Source of the DNA: Mesorhizobium_L sp035547755
GTDB taxonomy: Bacteria > Pseudomonadota > Alphaproteobacteria > Rhizobiales > Rhizobiaceae
Direction: 5' to 3'
NCBI GenBank assembly: GCA_035547755.1
Contig: DASZUG010000020.1
Coordinates: 62,001 to 126,000 of the forward strand
Length of the DNA stretch: 64,000 bases
Shown here: piece after piece, positions 18,670 to 26,715 of the stretch
Layout of the letters: every line of letters begins with the position of its first letter
How positions within the stretch are numbered: the first letter of the stretch is position 1
The notes under the pieces: model-generated
The model's database searches: none
Told to the model about the DNA's origin: nothing
What the model saw: the letters and a program-made list of their open reading frames with translations, nothing else
Made by a program: the position numbers and the translations under genes

Positions 18670-20211
18670 ATGCAGAACGATACCGATCCCTTCCAAGCCT
18701 CTGACAAGAAAACAGGCATCGGCCATGGCGCCGGCAAACCGATGGCCGAGCCTCCGGCGCCGGCGCCGGAGTCGGAAGAGGAGCGGCCGCGGCGGATCGT
18801 GCCGCTCGTGCTGGCCGTCGCTCTTTTCATGGAGCAGATGGATTCGACGGTCATCTCGACATCGCTGCCGGCGATCGCGCACGGCATCGGAACCACGCCG
18901 GTCGCCCTTAAGCTCGCGCTCACCTCATATCTCCTGTCGCTCGCGATCTTCATTCCGATCAGCGGTTGGATGGCCGACAGGTTCGGCGCGAAGACGGTTT
19001 TCCGCGCGGCGATAGGGGTCTTCATGGTCGGGTCGCTCGCCTGCGCGGCTTCCGATTCGCTAACCACTTTCGTGATAGCGCGCTTTCTCCAGGGCATAGG
19101 CGGCGCGATGATGACGCCGGTCGGCCGGCTGGTTCTGGTGCGCTCGACACCCAAGAACGACCTCGTGGCGGCAATGTCGTGGCTGAGCGTTCCAGCGCTG
19201 ATCGGTCCGGTGGTCGGGCCACCGGTCGGCGGTTTCATCACGACTTATTTCAGCTGGCACTGGATCTTTCTGATCAACATCCCGATCGGCATCGCCGGAA
19301 TTTTCCTGGCCGGGATCGTGCTCCCGGAAATGCCGGGCAGCGCCGGCGAACGCATCGATTTCACGGGCTTCCTGCTTTCCGCGATCGCTGCGTCCGGCCT
19401 TGTTTTCGGACTTTCGGTGGTCAGCCTGCCGGCGCTGCCGCCCATTGTCGGCATCCTCGTGCTCCTGACCGGCCTCGCGAGCTTCTATCTCTATCTCCTG
19501 CACGCACGCAGGACCGCGAAGCCGATCCTCGATCTCACGCTCTTCGGCAATCCCGTTTTCCGGGCCGCTATATTCGGTGGATCGCTTTTCCGCCTGGGCG
19601 TCGGCGCGATTCCGTTCCTGCTGCCGCTGCTGCTGCAGATCGGCTTCGGCCTGTCGCCCTTTCATTCAGGCCTGTTGACCTTTTCGTCGGCCTTTGGCGC
19701 CCTCGGCATGAAGTTCCTCGCGACGCGGGCTTTACGAGCTGGCGGCTTTCGCTCGATCCTGTTTTTTGGCGCGCTGATCGGGTCGGTTTTCCTGGCGGCC
19801 AACGGTCTCTTCACCATCTCGACGCCGCATTGGGTGATCATCGCCGTGCTTGTCGTCGGCGGGTTCGTGCGTTCGCTCGTCTTCACATCCGTCAATACAC
19901 TGGTTTTCGCGGATCTGGACAAGCAACAGGCGAGCCAGGGAACGGCGATCGCCGCCGTCGCTCAGCAGATCAGCATCGCGCTCGGTGTGGCGGTCGCGGG
20001 CGTCTTCCTCCAGGCGGTCAGCCATCTCACCGCGACGCCTGTCGGCGCCGGGACGATCTCGATCGCCTTTTTCTGTGTGGCGGCGCTGACGCTCTTCGCG
20101 CTGATACCGTTTTTCAGGCTTTCTCCGGATGCCGGCAGCACCGTTTCGGGGCATCGGCTGCGTATCGCCAACGCCAGCGGCAGGAAGGGCCCGGTCAGAC
20201 AGCGTTCGTGA
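18670..20211 (+). CDS. DHA2-family MFS drug exporter (EmrB/QacA type)
   Basis: This 513-aa inner-membrane protein has about 14 hydrophobic segments, as in the DHA2 family of drug:H+ antiporters. Motif A is visible (SGWMADRFGAKTVF, about residue 95) and motif C-like LIGPVVGPPVGGF near residue 178, the pattern of exporters. A 35-residue acidic/proline-rich cytoplasmic N terminus precedes the first segment. An in-frame ATG at 18742 is a possible alternative start; neither has a strong ribosome site. No membrane-fusion protein gene is adjacent, so the exporter probably acts alone. The substrate is unknown. Confidence 0.88.
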   Translation: MQNDTDPFQASDKKTGIGHGAGKPMAEPPAPAPESEEERPRRIVPLVLAVALFMEQMDSTVISTSLPAIAHGIGTTPVALKLALTSYLLSLAIFIPISGWMADRFGAKTVFRAAIGVFMVGSLACAASDSLTTFVIARFLQGIGGAMMTPVGRLVLVRSTPKNDLVAAMSWLSVPALIGPVVGPPVGGFITTYFSWHWIFLINIPIGIAGIFLAGIVLPEMPGSAGERIDFTGFLLSAIAASGLVFGLSVVSLPALPPIVGILVLLTGLASFYLYLLHARRTAKPILDLTLFGNPVFRAAIFGGSLFRLGVGAIPFLLPLLLQIGFGLSPFHSGLLTFSSAFGALGMKFLATRALRAGGFRSILFFGALIGSVFLAANGLFTISTPHWVIIAVLVVGGFVRSLVFTSVNTLVFADLDKQQASQGTAIAAVAQQISIALGVAVAGVFLQAVSHLTATPVGAGTISIAFFCVAALTLFALIPFFRLSPDAGSTVSGHRLRIANASGRKGPVRQRS

Positions 20212-20280
20212 ACGGCTCTCCTTCAAAGCACTGAAGCGCCGAGGGAATAAAGCTGTGGGAGATTGCGGTGAGTACCCGAT

Positions 20281-20748
20281 TTATTTGGCCTGGCCGAGCG
20301 GGCAGGCCTCTCCGGTGGATAGCAGCAGATAGGTAGTCACCTCGCCTGTGTTGCCTGGTAGAACACCATTCCAACCTGCCTTGTCGGAGGTGACTTCGGG
20401 CAGGGCCTTCGGCACATCCGGCCTGGAGACACCTGGTTGCGCGACGCCAGCGATCTTGTTGCCGGCGGCGACAAACAGCGCCGCCTTCGGCAATGTCTTT
20501 GCTTTCACATCCCATCCCCAGCCCATGACGACCGTTTTCGAACCGTCCGTCGGGTCTGGCGCCCTGCTATCCACATTCCCGATGCACCGGCTGTTGCTGA
20601 CAAGTTTGGCGTGCTGGGCAAGAGAACCGCCGACCCACTCCCTGGCATCGGGCGCGGCCGTGGCAAAAAATCGGCCGCCGCTGCCTGTCCAGACGGCTGC
20701 CAGAACCAGCAGGATACCTCCGATAATGATTCCAATCCGTCGTATCAT
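20281..20748 (-). CDS. Exported hypothetical protein
   Basis: This encodes 155 aa. The N terminus (RRIGIIIGGILLVLAAVW) is a signal anchor or uncleaved signal peptide; the rest is a periplasmic domain. It holds two cysteines (about residues 54 and 149) that could form a disulphide. A GWGWD segment and a later RPDVPKALPEV segment recall the small beta-domain often found at the periplasmic end of bacterial membrane glycosyltransferases, but here it stands alone. I do not recognise the family with confidence. It converges with the DHA2 exporter and its role is unknown. Confidence 0.65.
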   Translation of the reverse strand: MIRRIGIIIGGILLVLAAVWTGSGGRFFATAAPDAREWVGGSLAQHAKLVSNSRCIGNVDSRAPDPTDGSKTVVMGWGWDVKAKTLPKAALFVAAGNKIAGVAQPGVSRPDVPKALPEVTSDKAGWNGVLPGNTGEVTTYLLLSTGEACPLGQAK

Positions 20749-20978
20749 CCCGATCTAGCGCCCCATACCCCCTCTGTTGTGTCGGCTTGCCGAAGAATCA
20801 CAACAGGCGTGTAAAACATGCTCCGTATTACTATCGGGCAGGTAAACCCGCAACAAAGCCGGCTTCCGGCCCATAAAAGTGCGCCAGGAAAGTCAAAAAA
20901 TATCCCGGAAAATAATATTTGATCGCACTACGGGGCAGAGATGCTATGGGCGGGCTGGATATAGGCTAAAAAAAGGCC

Positions 20979-21665
20979 CTATATCCCCTTGAAGTCCTTG
21001 GCAAGCAAATAAAGCTCGACGGATTCGTCGCGACTTGCCGGCGGCTTGACGTGGTGGACGCTACGAAAGGAGCGCTTGAGAAGAGCGAGAAGATCGTTCT
21101 CGGTGCCGCCCTGGAAGGTCTTCGCGAGAAAGTGGCCGCCGGGCTTCAGCACCGCGATGGCGAAATCGGCGGCGGTTTCGCACAGATGCATCGTTCTGAG
21201 ATGATCCGTCCTGCGGTGTCCGGTTGTCGGCGCCGCCATGTCGGAGAGCACAAGGTCCGGCGCTTCGCCGAGCATTGCTAGCAGCTTTTCCGGCGCCGTT
21301 TCCTCCAAGAAATCCATCTGCAGGAGACCGACGCCCGGTACCGGGTCCATTTCCAGATAGTCGATACCGGCGACCAGCGGCGCTTGGTCGGAGGATTTCA
21401 CCCGCGCCGCGGCGACCTGGCACCAGCCTCCCGGCGCCGCCCCGAGATCGATGACACGGGCGCCTGGCCGCAGAAGATGATAACGATCATCGATCTCGAT
21501 CAGCTTGAAGGCCGCGCGGGAACGATAGCCCTCCGCCCGCGAGCGGTGCACATAGGGGTCGTTCAGATGCCGTTCGAGCCAGCGACGGGACGAATTCTTG
21601 AGTTTTGTCTTGCGGACGCGCTGTTTGAGCGCGCGCGTTTCCGTGCCGCCGCCAGGCTTCTTCAT
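20979..21665 (-). CDS. rlmE: 23S rRNA (uridine-2'-O)-methyltransferase
   Basis: RlmE (RrmJ/FtsJ) methylates U2552 in the A-loop of 23S rRNA during late 50S assembly. The 228-aa protein starts at ATG 21665 (MKKPGGGTETRA). It has the basic N-terminal RWLERHLNDPYV segment, SRAAFKL with the first catalytic Lys, the SAM motif DLGAAPGGW, the catalytic Asp in SDMAAPTTGH, and FLAKTFQG with the second catalytic Lys. Its start overlaps the stop of the upstream ppx gene by four bases (ATGA). Confidence 0.95.
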   Translation of the reverse strand: MKKPGGGTETRALKQRVRKTKLKNSSRRWLERHLNDPYVHRSRAEGYRSRAAFKLIEIDDRYHLLRPGARVIDLGAAPGGWCQVAAARVKSSDQAPLVAGIDYLEMDPVPGVGLLQMDFLEETAPEKLLAMLGEAPDLVLSDMAAPTTGHRRTDHLRTMHLCETAADFAIAVLKPGGHFLAKTFQGGTENDLLALLKRSFRSVHHVKPPASRDESVELYLLAKDFKGI

Positions 21666-22987
21666 GACGAGCGGCCCGGATGGGGGCGGCGCCATGCGCC
21701 GTCGGACAGCATGAGTTCGCTCAATATGCCTTCCCTCAATCCCCTGTCGGCGACGCGGAGGCGCTCGCTCGGCCAGATCTCCCTTATCGCCTGCAGGATG
21801 GCGCAACCCGCAAGCACGAGGTCGGCGCGGTCGGCGCCGATGCATGGATTGGCGACGCGCTCCTCGAATTTCCAGCTGAGCAATGTCTCGATCATACGGT
21901 CGACATGCGCCGCATCCATCCACAGCCCATCGACGCGCCTGCGGTCATAGCGTTCAAGGCCGAGATGAATGCCGGCGAGCGTTGTCACCGTACCCGACGT
22001 TCCAAGTAGATGAAACCGCGGCCCGGACGCCAGATGCGCCAATCCATGCCGGCCTTCGAACGCCATCAGATGTCCGCTGACGTCGCTGACCATGGTCTCG
22101 AACACCTCGCGCGTCACATGGCGTCCGCCGAAACGCTCCGCAAGCGAGACCACGCCGACCGGCAGCGAGGTCCAGGAGATGATGTGGTTCGCCAGCCTGT
22201 GGCTGCGCCTGCGCGAAACGTCGATCAAGGCGATTTCCGAGGACCCGCCGCCGATGTCGAAAAGAACGACGGCATCCGTGCTTCGTTCCACGAGCGACCC
22301 GCACCCGGATACCGCAAGCCGTGCTTCCGTCTCGCGGTCGATGATCTCGAGCGTCAGCCCGGTCTCCGCCTCTACTCTGCGAATGAAATGTGCGCCATTG
22401 CCAGCCGAGCGGCAGGCTTCCGTCGCGATCAGGCGCGAACGGGCGATAGTCCTCGTCCCGAGCTTGTCGGCGCAGACCTGCAAGGCATCCAGCGCCCGCT
22501 CCATGGCCTCGTCGGAAAGCCGTCCTGTCGCGGACAGGCCTTCGCCGAGCCGCACGATGCGCGAAAAGGCGTCGATCACCCTGAACTGGCCCGGGCGGGT
22601 CGGCACGGCCACGAGCAGGCGGCAATTGTTGGTGCCGAGGTCGAGAGCCGCATAGACCGGCCCCCAGGAACGCGCCGGACGCGGGAAAATCTGCGCCGGG
22701 CGATCGAGCAGGATCGGCCGTTTCTCGTCCGGCACGGAAGGCGTTTCGGCCGGGCTTATGTTGCGGTTGTCGCGGGCATACACTTTGCGGCGCTGCCGCC
22801 GCTTGCGCTTCTTTCGTTTCCGTTGCGGTGCGTCGCGGCTCTCCTTTGCCGCAGGATCATTGTCCTGAGAGCCATTGCCCGAGAAGCCGCGCTTCCCGGT
22901 CTCCGGCCGCAAGCCGGATTCCGATCGCGATCCGGCCCCAAACGCCCCGCTGGTTGGCGTTTTGACGCCATCGCCAGGGTCACTCAC
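21662..22987 (-). CDS. ppx: Ppx/GppA family exopolyphosphatase
   Basis: This family hydrolyses polyphosphate or pppGpp. The 441-aa protein has a basic, probably disordered N-terminal extension (about residues 1-95, with a run of Lys/Arg near 55-70) and then the ASKHA core: AALDLGTNNCRLLV (phosphate 1 loop), ATEACRSAGNG, and DIGGGSSEIALI (phosphate 2 loop). I chose the GTG at 22987, which follows GAAAGGAT at about 7 nt; a longer frame to 23026 exists. Coupling to rlmE by an ATGA overlap is typical for rhizobia. Exopolyphosphatase versus pppGpp phosphatase cannot be separated by eye. Confidence 0.9.
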   Translation of the reverse strand: MSDPGDGVKTPTSGAFGAGSRSESGLRPETGKRGFSGNGSQDNDPAAKESRDAPQRKRKKRKRRQRRKVYARDNRNISPAETPSVPDEKRPILLDRPAQIFPRPARSWGPVYAALDLGTNNCRLLVAVPTRPGQFRVIDAFSRIVRLGEGLSATGRLSDEAMERALDALQVCADKLGTRTIARSRLIATEACRSAGNGAHFIRRVEAETGLTLEIIDRETEARLAVSGCGSLVERSTDAVVLFDIGGGSSEIALIDVSRRRSHRLANHIISWTSLPVGVVSLAERFGGRHVTREVFETMVSDVSGHLMAFEGRHGLAHLASGPRFHLLGTSGTVTTLAGIHLGLERYDRRRVDGLWMDAAHVDRMIETLLSWKFEERVANPCIGADRADLVLAGCAILQAIREIWPSERLRVADRGLREGILSELMLSDGAWRRPHPGRSS

Positions 22988-23146
22988 TTTTCTATCCTTT
23001 CGCGCAGCGCGCCCGTGGCGCGGCACACGCTCGATCTATCGTTATGGCCAGAATATCAGCGAGTGGCGGGAACACCAAGTGGGGTGGCGCGAAAAGCCTC
23101 GGCGCGCACTGGCAGGGTGCGGCGCGCTCTTGAATGCGGCGCGGGG

Positions 23147-23174
23147 TTGACTATTTCCCAATCGAGGCTATTAG
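23147..23174 (+). promoter_or_regulatory. Putative promoter of tRNA-Gln
   Basis: TTGACT (23147-23152), a 16-nt spacer and TATTAG (23169-23174) lie about 47 nt before the mature tRNA-Gln 5' end. The fit to the housekeeping consensus is moderate. Confidence 0.4.
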
Positions 23175-23220
23175 CAGGCCGTCTGTCGCGCGGCGCATCT
23201 CTCGCTGCCCGCCCGGGCTT

Positions 23221-23294
23221 TGGGGAATAGGTTAACGGTAGACCAGCGGACTCTGACTCCGTTAGTCCTGGTTCGAATCCAGGTTCCCCAGCCA
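23221..23294 (+). tRNA. tRNA-Gln (anticodon CTG)
   Basis: The acceptor TGGGGAA pairs with TTCCCCA, then G and an encoded CCA. The anticodon stem GCGGA/TCCGT holds the loop CTCTGAC, anticodon CTG, reading CAG. The T arm CCTGG-TTCGAAT-CCAGG is perfect. The U1-A72 start is typical of bacterial tRNA-Gln. It converges with the ABC transporter operon. Confidence 0.96.
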
Positions 23295-23405
23295 TAGTTT
23301 TTCATCAAGAATCAGCCGGTGATGTCTGCTCGCAAATCTTGAACGATTGTAAATTTCGCCACGTCGCACCTGATTTGGGATTTCCGCTGATGTGTCGCTT
23401 GCTCA

Positions 23406-24170
23406 TCACCCGCCGAAACTCGCCGATTCACTCGTCAGTGTCGCGATAAAGCGCTTGGTGCGTTCGCGCTGCGGCTCGGAGAAGATCGTTTTCGATGCGC
23501 CTTTCTCGACCACCTGGCCGTCATCGAGCACGATGACCTCCTCGGCGACACGCGCGGCGAGGCGCAGATCATGCGTCGCCATCACCATCGTCGTGCCCTC
23601 GCGCGCCAATTGCCCCAGCACTTCCACCACCTCGCCGGAAAGTTCGGGGTCGAGCGCCGAGGTCGGCTCGTCGCAAAGGAGGACGCGCGGCGAGGGCGCC
23701 AGCGCCCGCGCAATCGCCACGCGCTGCTGCTGGCCGCCGGAGAGGGTGGAGGGCCAGGCATCCGCCTTTTCCGCCATGCCGACCTTGGTCAGGAGTTCCA
23801 TGGCGCGCTGCCGGGCGCGTTCCCTCGGCCATTTCAGCACGGTCAGGAGCCCTTCCATGACATTCTCGATCGCCGTGCGGTGCGGGAAAAGCTGGAAATT
23901 CTGGAAGACCATGCCGGTCTGGCGGCGAATCTTTTGCACATCGGCCCGCGGCGGGCGCGTGCCCGGTTGGAAGCTGATCTTTTCACCGCCGACCTGCAAT
24001 GAGCCCGCCGTCGGGATTTCGAGCAGGTTGATGCACCGCAAGAGCGTGCTCTTGCCGCCGCCGGATGGGCCGATCAGGGCCGTCACCGAGCCTTCCCGCA
24101 TCGACAAATTGATGCCTTTGAGCACGAGGTGATCGCCGAAGCGTTTTTCCAGTCCGGTCAGCTCGATCAT
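23406..24170 (-). CDS. Polar amino-acid ABC transporter, ATP-binding protein (cystine type)
   Basis: This 254-aa ATPase energises uptake with the permease and binding protein encoded just upstream. The Walker A GPSGGGKSTLLR (about residues 34-45), Q-loop region VFQNFQLFPH, signature LSGGQQQRVAIARAL and Walker B VLLCDEPTSALDPE are all intact, followed by the switch histidine in ATHDLR. The gene is third in the operon and its ATG overlaps the permease stop by four bases. Substrate specificity is set by the binding protein, which looks cystine-like. Confidence 0.93.
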   Translation of the reverse strand: MIELTGLEKRFGDHLVLKGINLSMREGSVTALIGPSGGGKSTLLRCINLLEIPTAGSLQVGGEKISFQPGTRPPRADVQKIRRQTGMVFQNFQLFPHRTAIENVMEGLLTVLKWPRERARQRAMELLTKVGMAEKADAWPSTLSGGQQQRVAIARALAPSPRVLLCDEPTSALDPELSGEVVEVLGQLAREGTTMVMATHDLRLAARVAEEVIVLDDGQVVEKGASKTIFSEPQRERTKRFIATLTSESASFGG

Positions 24171-24847
24171 GCCCGCGCCTCGAGAAAGCCGCCATATTGG
24201 CCGAACCGCACTTCGAGCCGTTGCTGCAAGGAGGACAGGACGGAGGAAATCACAAGATAGATAAGAGCCGCCTCGATATAGAGGACCAGCGGCTCATAGG
24301 TCGCAGCGACGATCCGCTGGGCTGCCTGGAAAAGTTCCGGCACGGTGATCGCGGCGGCAAGCGACGTATCCTTCACCAGCGAGATGAAGGAGTTGGAGAG
24401 CGGCGGCACCGCGATCCGCGCGGCCTGCGGAATGATCGTGCGGCGCATCGCCTGCGACCATGTCATGCCGATCGAATAGGACGCCTCCCACTGGCCCTTC
24501 GGAACGGCGGAAAGCACCGCGCGGAGAATCTCCGACGTATAGGCGCCGACATTGACCGTGAAGCCGATGAGCCCGGCGGTGAAGGCGTCGAGCGTAACGC
24601 CGATGCTGGGCAGCCCGTAGAAGATGACGAACAATTGCACCAGCAACGGCGTGCCGCGGATCACCCAGACATAGAAGCGCACCAGTAGCACCAGCGGCTT
24701 CGGCCCGAAAAGGCGGATGACCGCGCAGGCCAAGCCTACGATCAGGCCGAGCACGAAGGAAAGCAGCGTGAGAGGAACGGTGTAGATGAGCGCGGCCCAC
24801 AAGAGCGAGCCGAGAGAATTCCACATCAGTTGCAGCCAATCCGGCAC
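24167..24847 (-). CDS. Polar amino-acid ABC transporter, permease (cystine type)
   Basis: This 226-aa inner-membrane protein of the His/Glu/Gln/Arg permease family has about five membrane segments. The EAA-type loop that touches the ATPase is visible (SYSIGMTWSQAMRRTIIPQA, about residues 135-155), as is the earlier RGTPLLVQLFVIFYGLP segment typical of this family. It overlaps the ATPase gene by four bases and lies 75 bp downstream of the binding-protein gene. With only one permease gene the transporter would use a homodimer. Confidence 0.92.
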   Translation of the reverse strand: MPDWLQLMWNSLGSLLWAALIYTVPLTLLSFVLGLIVGLACAVIRLFGPKPLVLLVRFYVWVIRGTPLLVQLFVIFYGLPSIGVTLDAFTAGLIGFTVNVGAYTSEILRAVLSAVPKGQWEASYSIGMTWSQAMRRTIIPQAARIAVPPLSNSFISLVKDTSLAAAITVPELFQAAQRIVAATYEPLVLYIEAALIYLVISSVLSSLQQRLEVRFGQYGGFLEARA

Positions 24848-24922
24848 GGGCTATCCCCTCAAAAACATGGCGGGGCCGTCATCCGTCGGCCCCGCCGCCT
24901 TCGCGATAATTGCGGGACAATA

Positions 24923-25693
24923 TTACTTCGAGACGTCCTGACCGAAATATTTTTCCGAGATTTTCAGATAGGTGCCATCCGCCTTCATCGCGTCGAGCGC
25001 CTTGTCGATCGCCGCCAAGAGTTTGGGCTCGCCCTTGCTGATGATGACGCCGACATAATCGGCATGCGCCTCTTCCGCGGCGACCTTCACAGGCGCGTCG
25101 GGCTTATGCTTCTTGAAATCGAGATAGGAAAGGCTGTCGTTGATCGTGGCGTCGGCGCGCTTCTGGATGACGAGGGCGATCGACTGGTTGAAACCGTCCG
25201 TGCCGATCAGCTTGGCGCCGTTGTCACGCGCGATCGCGCCGAAATTGCTGGTCAGCGTCTGCGCCGATGTCTTTCCCCTCAAATCCTTGAAGCTCTTAAT
25301 GTCGGTATTGTCGCTGCGCACGATCAAGGTAGCCTTGGAAGCGATGTAGGGCTTGGAAAAATCATATTTCGCCTGCCTCGCCTTGGTGATGCCGACCTCG
25401 TTGATGACGGCGTCATAGCGGTTGGCGTCGAGGCCGGCGATGAGGCCATCCCAATGGCCTTCCAGGAATTTCGCCTTGACGCCTATGTGATCTGCGATGG
25501 CGCGGGCGATCTCCACGTCGAAGCCGGTCAGTTGGCCCGATGCGTCATGATAGGTGAAGGGCGGGTAGGTTCCTTCCGTCCCGACCCGGAACTCCCCGGA
25601 TTTCTTGATAGCGGCGAGCGAAGCCGCCTGGGCGGATACCGCCACCATCATCAACGCGGCCGCCACGGCGCCGATCGATCCAAACCTTCTCAT
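24923..25693 (-). CDS. Periplasmic amino-acid binding protein (cystine/FliY-TcyA type)
   Basis: This 256-aa solute-binding protein has a cleavable signal peptide (MRRFGSIGAVAAALMMVAVS then AQA). I chose the ATG at 25693, five bases after GGAGG; a GTG at 25705 is less likely. The family-3 core reads GEFRVGTEGTYPPFTYHD, LTGFDVEIARAIA, WDGLIAGLDANRYD and a TSNFG/ATINDSLS pair. The VGTEGTYPPF and DGFNQ features match cystine-binding FliY/TcyA proteins better than glutamine or arginine types. Cystine as substrate is therefore an inference by pattern, not proven. Confidence 0.88.
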   Translation of the reverse strand: MRRFGSIGAVAAALMMVAVSAQAASLAAIKKSGEFRVGTEGTYPPFTYHDASGQLTGFDVEIARAIADHIGVKAKFLEGHWDGLIAGLDANRYDAVINEVGITKARQAKYDFSKPYIASKATLIVRSDNTDIKSFKDLRGKTSAQTLTSNFGAIARDNGAKLIGTDGFNQSIALVIQKRADATINDSLSYLDFKKHKPDAPVKVAAEEAHADYVGVIISKGEPKLLAAIDKALDAMKADGTYLKISEKYFGQDVSK

Positions 25694-25938
25694 TCCAACC
25701 TCCACAAGGAAACCCAGCTCTACGAGGGCATTCTTTCAGAAAACCGGCATCCGCTTTCCAGATGCTTACGCGGCGGAAAATGCCACCGTCATCGGTCCGC
25801 GTATAGGCCTCAAGAGACGGAGGAACAGCGTTTTTCGGGAGGAAATTCCAATATCTCTGCTTTTCGCCGAATTTTATTCCGGCAGAGGTTGTAAAGAACA
25901 TCCTCCGGGCGAAGGCGATGCTGGTTCCGATGGAGCAA

Positions 25939-26184
25939 TCAGGTGGAATTGTCGCTTTCGGCCAGTATACGCCTGCTGAGATCTTCGATTTCCGCGAGCA
26001 GCCTGTCCGTCTCCCGATCCTTCTCGATGCGGGAGCGTGCATCGGCCGCCATGCGTTCGATATCGGCAACCGGCAATACCAGCGTCTGCTCGCCGCGAGC
26101 GGTTCGCAGGACGATGTCGATCAGATCGCTATCGTGCTCATGGGCACAACGAGCGTAGCGTGCATGAACCCTGCTCACATCCAA
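25939..26184 (-). CDS. Small hypothetical protein
   Basis: This encodes 81 aa with a mixed beta start (DLIDIVLRTARGEQTLVLPV) and a charged helical second half (residues 43-78). There is no signal peptide or membrane segment. It sits between the ABC transporter operon and the receiver-domain gene, on the same strand as both. I do not recognise the family. The 245-bp stretch from 25694 to 25938 downstream shows nothing I can name. Confidence 0.45.
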   Translation of the reverse strand: MDVSRVHARYARCAHEHDSDLIDIVLRTARGEQTLVLPVADIERMAADARSRIEKDRETDRLLAEIEDLSRRILAESDNST

Positions 26185-26262
26185 GCCCTTTCGCTCACAG
26201 CTAAGCGTGTAACAGCGATTGCTGCAAGGTGTTCCTTCAGAGGAAGCCGCCGATCGCTGCGA

Positions 26263-26694
26263 TCAGCTGCGCTGGCCCTTTCCCGATGTGGGACCGGCAT
26301 TGCCGCGCCGATCCATCCTGAAATCACTTTCACGCGTCAGCAATGCCCGCAAAGCGGTGATGATCGTTTTCGGCTGAGCGGGCTTTTGGATGGTTTTGTA
26401 GTTTCGCCAGGCGGCGAGGCGTGGATCGTTCGCCACCTGTCCGGTGTAGAAGCAGAAGGGTTTTCCGCGAGCGAGAAGGGATCGGGCGATCGGCGCCGCC
26501 GTTCCATCTCCCAATCCGAAATCGAGGATCGCCACGTCCAGTTCTTCCCGCTCGACGACCGGGAGCGCCTCTTCCACGGAGCGGCACAAGCCGACGATCT
26601 CCGCGCCGGCCTCGGTCAGGAGCGATTCCAGATCCATCAGGATAAATGTGTCGTCCTCGACGACAAGGACTCGGACTCCCTCGAGAGCGAGCAT
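26263..26694 (-). CDS. Stand-alone response-regulator receiver protein
   Basis: This 143-aa protein is a single REC domain with no output domain. Acidic pair VVEDD (residues 11-15), the phospho-acceptor Asp58 in AILDFG, the switch Thr in FYTGQ (about 84) and the conserved Lys104 in IQKPAQP are present. The last 25 residues are basic and probably disordered. It starts 21 bp after the stop of the large CheB-CheR-HWE kinase gene on the same strand, so it is the likely phosphoryl acceptor of that kinase. Single-domain receivers of this sort often act in the alphaproteobacterial general stress network, which is inference here. Confidence 0.9.
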   Translation of the reverse strand: MLALEGVRVLVVEDDTFILMDLESLLTEAGAEIVGLCRSVEEALPVVEREELDVAILDFGLGDGTAAPIARSLLARGKPFCFYTGQVANDPRLAAWRNYKTIQKPAQPKTIITALRALLTRESDFRMDRRGNAGPTSGKGQRS

Positions 26695-26715
26695 CAGCTT
26701 CTCCCAGCAGTCTCA

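Noticed and set aside
20956..20986. GGATATAGG/CCTATATCC hairpin at the rlmE stop as a terminator
   Set aside because: The T run lies in the loop, not after the stem, so it does not fit an intrinsic terminator.
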